This document shows positions 1 through 6,392 of a DNA stretch of 15,530 nucleotides, piece by piece. The stretch spans positions 1-15,530 of the forward strand of contig JAFRMD010000185.1 in assembly GCA_017430835.1 (NCBI GenBank). The letters are read 5' to 3'. The position numbers were made by a program, and so were the translations under genes. Position 1 is the first letter of the stretch. Each line of letters starts with the position of its first letter. Source of the stretch: Methanosphaera sp. Its GTDB lineage: Archaea > Methanobacteriota > Methanobacteria > Methanobacteriales > Methanobacteriaceae. Under the pieces are notes generated by a model. It did no database searches. It saw only the letters and a list, made by a program, of their open reading frames with translations, and was not told the DNA's origin.

Positions 1-19
1 CCTTAACTTGATAGCATTG

Positions 20-29
20 ATATATATAT
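20..29 (+). promoter_or_regulatory. Candidate TATA box for the flavoprotein gene
   Basis: The run ATATATAT about 36 bases before the ATG at 61 is placed to give a transcript with a leader of roughly 10 bases that still includes the GTGAT SD. In an AT-rich genome such runs are common, so this rests mainly on spacing. Confidence 0.3.
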
Positions 30-60
30 GATGAAAAACATAGTTTATATTGTGATTGAA

Positions 61-615
61 ATGAAAATCGTAGGAATAAATACAAGCCCTAGAGATGTTA
101 GTAATTGTAAAATAGCATTGGAAAAAGCATTAGAATCAGCAGCTTCAGAAGGGGCAGAAACTGAATTAATCAATTCAAACAAACTAAACATAGCTGCATG
201 TCAAGGAGATAACTACTGTAAGGCACACGAAGGAAAATGTGCAATTGATGACGACATGACTCAAATTTACAAAGCAATTGAAGAAGCCGATGGAATAATA
301 TTCGCCATACCAGTATACTTCTTTGACGTAAATGCTCAAATGAAATTAATCATAGACAGATTATACTCATACTTCCAATTCCCATTTGCAGAAACTTACG
401 GAACTAAAAAAGTATCATTTATTGTTTCACAAGGAACACCAGACCCTGAAGCTTTCAAAGCAGCACTCGAAATACAGTTCGGAGCATTCAAATTCTTAGG
501 ATTTGAATTAGGTGACTTAGTAGTATTAACTGATAATAATGTTCCAGCAGCAATTAATGAAAAAGAAGATCAAATTGCTCAAGTTGTAGAAGTTGGAAAA
601 AATATTGTACAATAG
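61..615 (+). CDS. Iron-sulfur-flavoprotein-like NAD(P)H-dependent FMN reductase
   Basis: The 184-residue product has a flavodoxin-like FMN reductase fold. The N-terminal strand MKIVGINTSPR leads into the FMN phosphate loop, and residues near 85-100 (ADGIIFAIPVYF) form the usual flavin-contacting strand. A cysteine cluster at residues 47-60 lies where Methanosarcina-type iron-sulfur flavoprotein (Isf) carries its compact 4Fe-4S motif, followed by the family's typical DDM. The pattern is C47-x2-D50-x2-C53-x6-C60, so the second of four expected cysteines is aspartate and cluster binding is uncertain. The usual family role is electron transfer or reduction of O2, H2O2 or quinones in the cytoplasm; the substrate here is unknown. 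I start at 61 because GTGAT at 52-56 is a suitably spaced SD. The in-frame ATGs at 28 and 31 lie in or beside the TATA-like run at 20-29. It appears to be a single-gene unit. Confidence 0.8.
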   Translation: MKIVGINTSPRDVSNCKIALEKALESAASEGAETELINSNKLNIAACQGDNYCKAHEGKCAIDDDMTQIYKAIEEADGIIFAIPVYFFDVNAQMKLIIDRLYSYFQFPFAETYGTKKVSFIVSQGTPDPEAFKAALEIQFGAFKFLGFELGDLVVLTDNNVPAAINEKEDQIAQVVEVGKNIVQ

Positions 616-627
616 GTTTTAAACTCC

Positions 628-669
628 TTAATCCGTTAAGGATTAATTATTTTCTTTTTTTGTTTTTTC
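628..669 (+). terminator. Hairpin plus T-tract terminator after the flavoprotein gene
   Basis: TTAATCC (628-634) and GGATTAA (640-646) form a 7-bp stem with a 5-base loop. An alternative stem CCTTAA/TTAAGG overlaps it. A T-rich tract follows at about 648-669 with runs of six or more T. Archaeal RNA polymerase stops mainly on T-tracts; the hairpin may add to this. Confidence 0.6.
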
Positions 670-676
670 ATTTCCT

Positions 677-685
677 AAAATATAA
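677..685 (+). promoter_or_regulatory. Weak candidate TATA box for purF
   Basis: AAAATATAA about 95 bases upstream of the purF start is TATA-like and would give a leader of about 70 bases. Other AT-rich stretches at 700-735 could serve equally well, so the promoter is not fixed from sequence. Confidence 0.2.
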
Positions 686-777
686 GTATTGAAAAAATCA
701 TAATTATTATCATAAATTAGTAATTTATTTACTTCAACTTCAGTTAATTTTTTTACGTAAATTATGGGGAGACAAAA

Positions 778-2175
778 GTGCACGACGATTTGCAAGATAA
801 ATGTGGAATTGTAGGTATATATTCTTATGAAGATTCAACAGATGTAGCTTCATGGATATATTCAGGTTTATATACGTTACAGCATAGAGGACAAGAATCT
901 GCTGGAATAAGTGTTTTTAAAGAAGGTCGGGTAAACACTCACGTTGGAATGGGATTAGTATCTGATGTATTTAATAAAGATTTACTTCAATTATTAAATG
1001 GAAATGTGGGTGTAGGACATGTACGTTATTCAACAACAGGAAAATCATTAGTTGAAAATAGCCAACCATTCGTAGAACATGAAGATGACATAACCATAGC
1101 TTTTGCACATAATGGTGATTTTGTAAATTCAAAAATACTCCGTCAAGAATTGCTTGATGCAGGATACGAATTTAGGTCAACAACAGATTCGGAAGTGGTT
1201 TGTCACTTAATAATAGATGAATACAATAAAACTAAAGATCCTGTAAAAGCAATTGAAAACGTATGTGAAAAGTTAATTGGATCTTACTCGTTAGTACTGG
1301 TAATAAATGGAATATTGTATGCAGTAAGAGATCCGTTAGGAATGAAACCACTATCAATAGGAAAAAGTGACGAATTTCTAGTAATAGCATCAGAATCCGT
1401 AGCATTTGACTCATTAGATATAGATTATGAACGATCCATTAATCCTGGAGAAATATTAGAAATTAAAGAAGGAGTTGAAACAAGTTACTACCTCCCATGT
1501 CCGGAACACACAGCAAATTGTATGTTTGAATATTTATATTTTGCCAGACCAGACAGTATAATCTTTGATAAAAGTGTATATGAAGTACGTTTAAACATCG
1601 GAAAAAAATTGGCCGAAGAATATCCGATAGATGCAGATGTTGTAATAGCAGTACCTGACTCTGCAATCCCTGCAACACTATCATATTCAAGGGCATCTGG
1701 AATACCATATGCAGAGGGATTAATAAAAAACCGTTATGTTGGAAGAACATTTATCATGCCAACACAAAAAGACAGGGACATAGCTGTAAAACTTAAAATG
1801 AATACTGTTGATGAAGTAATAAAAGACAAAAAAGTAATAGTGTTGGATGACAGTGTGGTAAGAGGAACAACATCCCGAACCATAATTAAAATGATTAGGG
1901 ATGCCGGAGCCAAAGAAGTTCACTTGTTAATTGGTTGTCCTGAAATTATATCGCCATGTTACTATGGAATAGCAATGGCAACAAAAGAAGAGTTGCTTGC
2001 TGTTGACAGGACAAACGATGAAATACGGGATATTATAGGAGTGGATTCAATAGGCTACATAAGTATTGAAGGACTGGTTGAATCTATAGGAACTCCTAGA
2101 GAAGACTTATGTTTAGGTTGTATTACCGAAGAATATCCAACAATCATACCACCTGAACTAGAAAAAGAAGATTAA
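778..2175 (+). CDS. purF: Amidophosphoribosyltransferase (PurF)
   Basis: It catalyses the first committed step of purine synthesis: PRPP plus glutamine to phosphoribosylamine. The 465-residue protein starts at GTG 778 behind a GGGGAG SD. The Ntn-hydrolase glutaminase domain fills roughly residues 9-230, with nucleophile C9 in CGIVG after an 8-residue propeptide (MHDDLQDK) that must be removed. The C-terminal half is a type I phosphoribosyltransferase domain with the PRPP loop at 353-366 (VIVLDDSVVRGTTS). Four cysteines match the 4Fe-4S ligands of the Bacillus-type enzyme: C248 (before MFEYLYFARPDS), C394 (in SPCYYG), and C445 and C448 (CLGC). Length and motifs are complete. A perfect palindrome over the stop codon followed by T8 separates it from the U32 gene 41 bases downstream, so coupling between them is probably partial. 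Confidence 0.97.
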   Translation: MHDDLQDKCGIVGIYSYEDSTDVASWIYSGLYTLQHRGQESAGISVFKEGRVNTHVGMGLVSDVFNKDLLQLLNGNVGVGHVRYSTTGKSLVENSQPFVEHEDDITIAFAHNGDFVNSKILRQELLDAGYEFRSTTDSEVVCHLIIDEYNKTKDPVKAIENVCEKLIGSYSLVLVINGILYAVRDPLGMKPLSIGKSDEFLVIASESVAFDSLDIDYERSINPGEILEIKEGVETSYYLPCPEHTANCMFEYLYFARPDSIIFDKSVYEVRLNIGKKLAEEYPIDADVVIAVPDSAIPATLSYSRASGIPYAEGLIKNRYVGRTFIMPTQKDRDIAVKLKMNTVDEVIKDKKVIVLDDSVVRGTTSRTIIKMIRDAGAKEVHLLIGCPEIISPCYYGIAMATKEELLAVDRTNDEIRDIIGVDSIGYISIEGLVESIGTPREDLCLGCITEEYPTIIPPELEKED

Positions 2176-2206
2176 TCTTCAAAAACCTTTTTTTTATAAA
2201 TTTTTT
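2167..2206 (+). terminator. Palindrome and double T-tract at the purF 3' end
   Basis: GAAGATTAATCTTC (2167-2180) is a perfect 14-bp palindrome containing the purF stop codon. It is followed by T8 (2188-2195) and T6 (2201-2206). The next start codon is only 11 bases beyond the second tract. The arrangement looks like a terminator or attenuator that sets how much transcription reaches the U32-cfbC pair. Confidence 0.55.
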
Positions 2207-2216
2207 AGTGATATTA

Positions 2217-3431
2217 ATGGTTGAATTATTAGCACCTGCCAGAGACAAACGTTCAGTTAGTGCAGCAATAAATAACAATGCAGATTCAGTATATGTCGGA
2301 ATAACTGATTATAATATGCGTGCAAACGTTGCAAACATAAATCTTGAAGATATTAAAGACATAACTAAGCAGTGTCATGAAAAGGGTAAGAAGATCTATG
2401 TTTGCACAAATACCATAGTTTCGGATAATCAACTACAAAAATATAGAAAGCAATTATCCACACTGGAAAGTTATGATGTTGATGCATTAATTATATCTGA
2501 TATGGGAATGATAAATATTGCAAGAAATAGTTCAATTCCATTACATTTAAGCGTACAGGCAAATGTAACTAATATTGAAGCTTTGAAGTTGTTCAAAGAG
2601 TTGGGAGTAACAAGAGCAGTATTATCACGAGAATTATCCCTTGAACAGATTAAAAATATTAAAAAGCATGCTCCAATTGAAATTGAAACTTTTATTCATG
2701 GAGCAATGTGTGTAGCAATATCGGGGCGTTGTTTTTTAAGTTCATACTTCTATGACAGGAATGCAAATTGTGGTGAATGTTTACAACCCTGTAGACAGGA
2801 ATGGACAATTAATTCCACTGAAGATAAACAATTAGTAATGACTCAACCTGAAGATAATGATATTGAAAAAACAAGACTATTAAGTCCAAGGGATATGTGC
2901 ATGATTGAACACATTCCTGAATTAATTGAAGCAAAAATTGATGCATTTAAAATAGAAGGAAGAGCGAGAGCGCCAGATTATGTTTCAACAGTAACTGGTT
3001 GTTATTATGGAGCAATAAAATTATATGAAGATGGTTTATGGGCAGATAAGTCGGAAAAATTTATTCCTATTTGGAAAAAACAATTATCATCAGTATTTAA
3101 CAGAGGTTTTGACACAGGATTTTATTTCAGAACACCTAAAAAAACAAGTTATGATAATCAGGCAACATATACGAAGGTAGACATTGGACAGGTTGTAAAT
3201 TTCTATAAAAAGATTAACGTTGCGGAAATAAAACTGTGGGATAATCTTGAAGTAAACGATAAGATAATTATTCAAGGAAACAAAACGGGAAGTGTTACTG
3301 AGGAAGTTTTATCGATGCAGATTGATGGAAAGAATATTGAAAAAATATCTGAGGGGCATGTTGGAATAAAACTTAAAAATATTGTTCGTGAAAACGATCA
3401 TGTATATAAAATGGTAGACATTGAAAGGTAG
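2217..3431 (+). CDS. Peptidase U32-family protein
   Basis: The 404-residue protein opens with the U32 N-terminal motif MVELLAPA. It carries the full U32 signature ETFIHGAMCVAISGRCFLS at about residues 157-175. Cysteines 165, 172, 188 and 228 have spacings 7, 16 and 40, close to the 4Fe-4S ligands of bacterial UbiU (7, 17, 39). Extra cysteines lie at 185 and 192. The C-terminal part (about 315-404) resembles the small beta-barrel of longer U32 proteins. Characterised relatives (RlhA, TrhP, UbiU/V) carry out O2-independent hydroxylation of RNA or quinone precursors, so a modifying role is more likely than proteolysis; the substrate is unknown. The start is ATG 2217, because the in-frame GTG at 2208 is part of the GTGAT SD. 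The gene ends 8 bases before cfbC, so the two are probably co-transcribed. Confidence 0.88.
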   Translation: MVELLAPARDKRSVSAAINNNADSVYVGITDYNMRANVANINLEDIKDITKQCHEKGKKIYVCTNTIVSDNQLQKYRKQLSTLESYDVDALIISDMGMINIARNSSIPLHLSVQANVTNIEALKLFKELGVTRAVLSRELSLEQIKNIKKHAPIEIETFIHGAMCVAISGRCFLSSYFYDRNANCGECLQPCRQEWTINSTEDKQLVMTQPEDNDIEKTRLLSPRDMCMIEHIPELIEAKIDAFKIEGRARAPDYVSTVTGCYYGAIKLYEDGLWADKSEKFIPIWKKQLSSVFNRGFDTGFYFRTPKKTSYDNQATYTKVDIGQVVNFYKKINVAEIKLWDNLEVNDKIIIQGNKTGSVTEEVLSMQIDGKNIEKISEGHVGIKLKNIVRENDHVYKMVDIER

Positions 3432-3439
3432 GGATTTAT

Positions 3440-4228
3440 ATGGTTAAAAAAATAGCAATTTATGGAAAGGGTGGAATAGGAAAATCAACAACGGTATCAA
3501 ATATGGCTGCTGCATTTGATGGGGATACGTTTGTCATAGGTTGTGATCCTAAGGCGGATACTACAAGAACATTGGTAGGTCATAGAATTCCAACAATTCT
3601 TGATACGATGAGAGAAAACAAAGAACCTGTATTGGATGATGTTCTTTATGAAGGTTACAATAACACTTTATGTGTTGAAGCTGGAGGTCCAGAACCTGGT
3701 GTAGGCTGTGCTGGACGTGGTGTAATTGTAGCAATGAAGCTACTGGATAAATTATCTGCTTTTGAAAGCAATCCTCAACTAGTTATATATGATGTATTGG
3801 GGGATGTAGTGTGTGGTGGATTTAGCGTACCGTTACGTGAAGAATATGCTGATGAAGTTTATATCGTTACTAGTGGGGAGTACATGTCATTATATGCTGC
3901 AAACAACATAGCTAAGGGAATTAAAAAATTAAATGGTAAATTGGGTGGAATAATTTGCAACTGTCGTAACGTAAAGGATGAAGTGGAAATAGTTACGGAA
4001 TTTGCTTCTTTATTGTCAACAGAAGTTATCAGCATAATTCCTAGAAGTGAACTTGTATTAAAAAGTGAATATTCTGCATCTACTGTTATTGAAAGTTTTC
4101 CAGATTCAGAACAGGCAGACAAATATAGACAATTAGTTAACACTATTGTCAGTAATGATACATTTTCAACACCTACTCCGATGAGTGTTGATGAATTTGA
4201 AGAGTTTTTCCACAAGTATGTTAATTAA
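3440..4228 (+). CDS. cfbC: Ni-sirohydrochlorin a,c-diamide reductive cyclase reductase component (CfbC)
   Basis: This NifH-like ATPase of 262 residues has the P-loop GKGGIGKST at residues 9-17. Two cysteines, C90 (in GVGCAGRG) and C125 (in DVVCGGF), are 35 residues apart exactly as in nitrogenase Fe protein. In a homodimer they would hold the bridging 4Fe-4S cluster. In methanogens the stand-alone short NifH homologue is CfbC, which feeds electrons to CfbD during the six-electron reduction of the F430 precursor for methyl-coenzyme M reductase. The window contains no nifD/K or nitrogenase accessory genes, which supports CfbC over nitrogenase. It follows the U32 gene after 8 bases. Its stop overlaps the stop of the convergent DUF123 gene by 8 bases. 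The partner cfbD is not in this window. Confidence 0.9.
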   Translation: MVKKIAIYGKGGIGKSTTVSNMAAAFDGDTFVIGCDPKADTTRTLVGHRIPTILDTMRENKEPVLDDVLYEGYNNTLCVEAGGPEPGVGCAGRGVIVAMKLLDKLSAFESNPQLVIYDVLGDVVCGGFSVPLREEYADEVYIVTSGEYMSLYAANNIAKGIKKLNGKLGGIICNCRNVKDEVEIVTEFASLLSTEVISIIPRSELVLKSEYSASTVIESFPDSEQADKYRQLVNTIVSNDTFSTPTPMSVDEFEEFFHKYVN

Positions 4229-4688
4229 ACCAGAAATTTGCTTCATAATTTGTTTTCTCATATGCTTTGATAGATGAATTTAAAGCATTATCATACTCCT
4301 TAAAATAATATAAATGTGAGACACAATTACAGTCGGAACAACCAAAACCTTCAATATATTCATCCGCATTTTCATTTATTTTATGGGATATGTCACATTC
4401 AATTTTTTTATCACAATGAGTGTATACTACTTCTTTTACTTCGGCATTTTTATTCAATAATAAGTAATCGGCATGCCATCTTTTCTTCTTATCATCAGAT
4501 AAGTGTCTTTCGATACGTTTGGTTAATGAATTTAATGCAGAACCCACATAAACATAGTAACCTTTTTGAAAATTAATAAAACCCTTAGCACCAATCTTAA
4601 CCCTGCAATTCTTAATCATATTAATAACAATACAATAAGTTCCCTTATTAATCATTTCATCATTCATATTAACACATTCTATTAACAT
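4221..4688 (-). CDS. DUF123 (GIY-YIG-like) family protein
   Basis: The 155-residue protein matches the archaeal DUF123 domain, which is related to GIY-YIG nucleases. In order it has GTYCIVI (the GIY-like strand, residues 16-22), GYYVYVGSALNSL (the YIG-like strand, about 43-55), RIERHL, WHADYLL, an EC pair and the closing GFGCSDCNCVSHLYYF. The cysteine-rich end is typical of DUF123 and may bind metal. Nuclease activity is only an inference from the fold; no biological role is established to my knowledge. I keep ATG 4688 as start: it lacks an SD, but a TATA-like TTTTATTA centred about 24 bases upstream fits a leaderless transcript. In-frame ATGs at 4667 and 4655 are possible and would remove only 7-11 residues. 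It converges on cfbC. Confidence 0.85.
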   Translation of the reverse strand: MLIECVNMNDEMINKGTYCIVINMIKNCRVKIGAKGFINFQKGYYVYVGSALNSLTKRIERHLSDDKKKRWHADYLLLNKNAEVKEVVYTHCDKKIECDISHKINENADEYIEGFGCSDCNCVSHLYYFKEYDNALNSSIKAYEKTNYEANFWFN

Positions 4689-4707
4689 TATCTTTAATTT
4701 TAACTAA

Positions 4708-4715
4708 TAATAAAA
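4708..4715 (-). promoter_or_regulatory. Candidate TATA box for the DUF123 gene (leaderless geometry)
   Basis: TTTTATTA on the minus strand is centred about 24 bases before ATG 4688, the distance expected between an archaeal TATA box and its transcription start. No SD lies before the ATG. Confidence 0.35.
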
Positions 4716-4745
4716 CTATTACATAATTAATAATAAGGTGACAAA

Positions 4746-5159
4746 ATGCAATACTCATTTCTGGCATATGGACATAAAAACGTTACATCCCTACATAAAT
4801 CAACTTTTGAAATTACAACAGACAAAGATTTAACTTTAAAAGGAGATTGTATAATTGGATTGAATTCTGATGTAACATTAAATGATTTTCCAGCTGAATT
4901 AAAAAAAGAAATACAAAAGGATGGCTCAAAAATAGAATTAATATTGGAAACAGAAAACAATAATGATGTAATAACCGGTTTCGGTTCATCTAAGTTAACG
5001 TTGAATCATCCATCGGATATGGTATGTAGAAAAAGTGACTTCACATGTAGCAGAACATTAATGATAAAAGCAGATAAAGCAGCACGTGACTTAAATGTGG
5101 ATTTAATCAATGACTTAAAAGAAGGAGCAACACTAAAAGTTACAATAAAAACATGTTAA
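4746..5159 (+). CDS. DUF371 family archaeal conserved protein
   Basis: The 137-residue soluble protein matches the archaea-restricted DUF371 family throughout. It has an N-terminal AYGHKNVTSLHKSTFEITTD block, then LKGDCIIGLNSD, then GFGSSKLTLNHPSDMVCRKS and a closing SRTLMIKADKAARDL helix. The GH and HK histidines and the GDCIIG block are the most constant parts of the family as I recall it. No enzymatic motif, signal peptide or membrane segment is visible, and its function is unknown. The start is secure: GGTGA (4737-4741) lies 4 bases before ATG 4746. It is divergent from the DUF123 gene, and the tRNA on the opposite strand ends 13 bases beyond its stop. Confidence 0.85.
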   Translation: MQYSFLAYGHKNVTSLHKSTFEITTDKDLTLKGDCIIGLNSDVTLNDFPAELKKEIQKDGSKIELILETENNNDVITGFGSSKLTLNHPSDMVCRKSDFTCSRTLMIKADKAARDLNVDLINDLKEGATLKVTIKTC

Positions 5160-5172
5160 AATTGAATTAAAG

Positions 5173-5256
<84 letters not shown>

Positions 5257-5280
5257 ATATAAAAACAGATAATTTATATT

Positions 5281-5315
5281 GGATGGATTTAAACCATTCA
5301 TGCCTTCATAAAGGC
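5281..5315. repeat. Two short adjacent hairpins upstream of tRNA-Leu
   Basis: GGATGG (5281-5286) pairs with CCATTC (5294-5299) with one wobble around ATTTAAA. GCCTT (5302-5306) pairs with AAGGC (5311-5315) around CATA. They lie between the end of rmlD and the tRNA, both on the minus strand. Their role is unknown; RNA processing, a small RNA or chance are all possible. Confidence 0.4.
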
Positions 5316-5358
5316 TATAATTAAATATCTATATTATAATATATAAACATTTCTATTC

Positions 5359-5366
5359 AAAAAAAA
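5359..5366 (-). terminator. T8 terminator after rmlD
   Basis: On the minus strand an uninterrupted run of eight T begins 13 bases past the rmlD stop. This is a typical archaeal T-tract terminator without an obvious hairpin. Confidence 0.5.
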
Positions 5367-5378
5367 GGTTTAAAAGGG

Positions 5379-6239
5379 CTATTCATCATTAGCCATTCTA
5401 ATCAAAGACTCCATGCAAGTTTCCATCTTCATACCTAACTCTTTTTCAACTTTACTCACATCCAAAGATGAATTTTTTGGACGAGGAGCTTTTTGAACAA
5501 ATTTGTCACTAGTAATTGGGTTAATTAAATCCTTGTTTAAGTTAAAAGCATCAGCAATTTGCAAACTAAAATAATATCTACTTATTTCATCATTACCTGC
5601 AGTATGGAAAATACCATTCTTGTCCTGTCTGGCAATTTCAAAAATAGCTTCACCAGCATTATCGGCAAGAGTAGGAGAATTAATCTGATCAGTAACAATA
5701 TTAACCGGATTGTTATTTCTTAACTCATTGATAACCCATGTTGTAAAATTGGCACGTTGATGCCAGCCATAGAGAACACTAACACGTGCAATAGCCCAAT
5801 CATCACAATATTCTTGCAATTGCTTTTCGCCATCATACTTGGACTTGGCATAAATTCCCAATGGATTAACAGGTTCATCTTCCCTATAAAAACCTCTCTC
5901 ACCATCGAAGACAAAATCAGTGGAAACATAAATCATCTTAGCACCTATTTGACTCGCTGCCCTAGCAAGATAACCTGTACCATCACCATTAATTTTATAA
6001 GCTAAATCAATTTCATCTTCGCATAAGTCAACATTAGTCATTGCAGCACAATGTATGATAACATCAGGCTTTTCTCTATTTAAAACCTTTCGTACTTCTT
6101 CTTCATTAGTTATGTCACATTTAATAGTATTGCTGGTTGGATTACTATTATGTGATAAAACAAGTTCATCTTCAGAATTGGATACGGTAGTTAATCTTTC
6201 ACCTAAAAGACCACTGCCTCCAGTAATAAAATATTTCAT
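5379..6239 (-). CDS. rmlD: dTDP-4-dehydrorhamnose reductase (RmlD)
   Basis: This 286-residue short-chain dehydrogenase/reductase of the RmlD type performs the last, NAD(P)H-dependent step to dTDP-L-rhamnose. The Rossmann motif is TGGSGLLG at residues 6-13. The block YVSTDFVFDG carries the catalytic Ser/Thr, and Y130-x3-K134 (YAKSK) is the catalytic pair. RVSVLYGW and the C-terminal RPKNSSLDVSK are characteristic of RmlD. Related sugar-nucleotide reductases cannot be excluded. ATG 6239 is preferred over the in-frame TTG at 6254, since neither has an SD and the ATG is about 27 bases from a TATA-like TTTTATAC, suggesting a leaderless mRNA. The TTG copy is part of a 15-base tandem duplication. 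The gene is divergent from rmlB. Confidence 0.87.
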   Translation of the reverse strand: MKYFITGGSGLLGERLTTVSNSEDELVLSHNSNPTSNTIKCDITNEEEVRKVLNREKPDVIIHCAAMTNVDLCEDEIDLAYKINGDGTGYLARAASQIGAKMIYVSTDFVFDGERGFYREDEPVNPLGIYAKSKYDGEKQLQEYCDDWAIARVSVLYGWHQRANFTTWVINELRNNNPVNIVTDQINSPTLADNAGEAIFEIARQDKNGIFHTAGNDEISRYYFSLQIADAFNLNKDLINPITSDKFVQKAPRPKNSSLDVSKVEKELGMKMETCMESLIRMANDE

Positions 6240-6254
6240 AATTAAATATTTCAA
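6225..6254 (-). repeat. 15-base tandem duplication at the rmlD start
   Basis: On the minus strand TTGAAATATTTAATT (6254-6240) is followed directly by ATGAAATATTTTATT (6239-6225). The copies differ at two positions, and the second is the true 5' end of rmlD (MKYFI). Confidence 0.7.
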
Positions 6255-6261
6255 ATTAAAA

Positions 6262-6269
6262 GTATAAAA
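6262..6269 (-). promoter_or_regulatory. Candidate TATA box for rmlD
   Basis: TTTTATAC on the minus strand is centred about 27 bases before ATG 6239. That places transcription start at or next to the start codon. Confidence 0.4.
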
Positions 6270-6272
6270 TTG

Positions 6273-6295
6273 TTACATAAATTATCCACATGTAA
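6273..6295. promoter_or_regulatory. Inverted repeat in the rmlD-rmlB divergent promoter region
   Basis: TTACAT (6273-6278) and ATGTAA (6290-6295) are inverted half-sites separated by 11 bases. They lie just upstream of the rmlB TATA box and next to the rmlD TATA box, a suitable place for a shared operator. Six-base half-sites in AT-rich DNA can arise by chance. Confidence 0.25.
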
Positions 6296-6303
6296 AATAT
6301 GTC

Positions 6304-6312
6304 CTATATAAG
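6304..6312 (+). promoter_or_regulatory. Candidate TATA box for rmlB
   Basis: CTATATAAG is a good match to archaeal TATA elements. It would start transcription near 6334, giving a leader of about 60 bases that contains the GGTGAT SD. Confidence 0.45.
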
Positions 6313-6392
6313 TAAATTTCAAAAATTATTAATTAAATAAGAAACAAAACATTATACTAATAAAGAATTGAAACTAATTTCAGGTGATACTT

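Noticed and set aside
28..60. Longer N-terminus for the flavoprotein from ATG 28 or 31
   Set aside because: The extension lies before the family's normal start and overlaps the TATA-like run, while ATG 61 has an SD.
3440..4228. Nitrogenase iron protein (nifH)
   Set aside because: No nif structural or accessory genes are nearby, and the short form in methanogens is CfbC.
4316..4576. Plus-strand ORF opposite the DUF123 gene
   Set aside because: It is antisense to a clear DUF123 domain and shows no family signal of its own.
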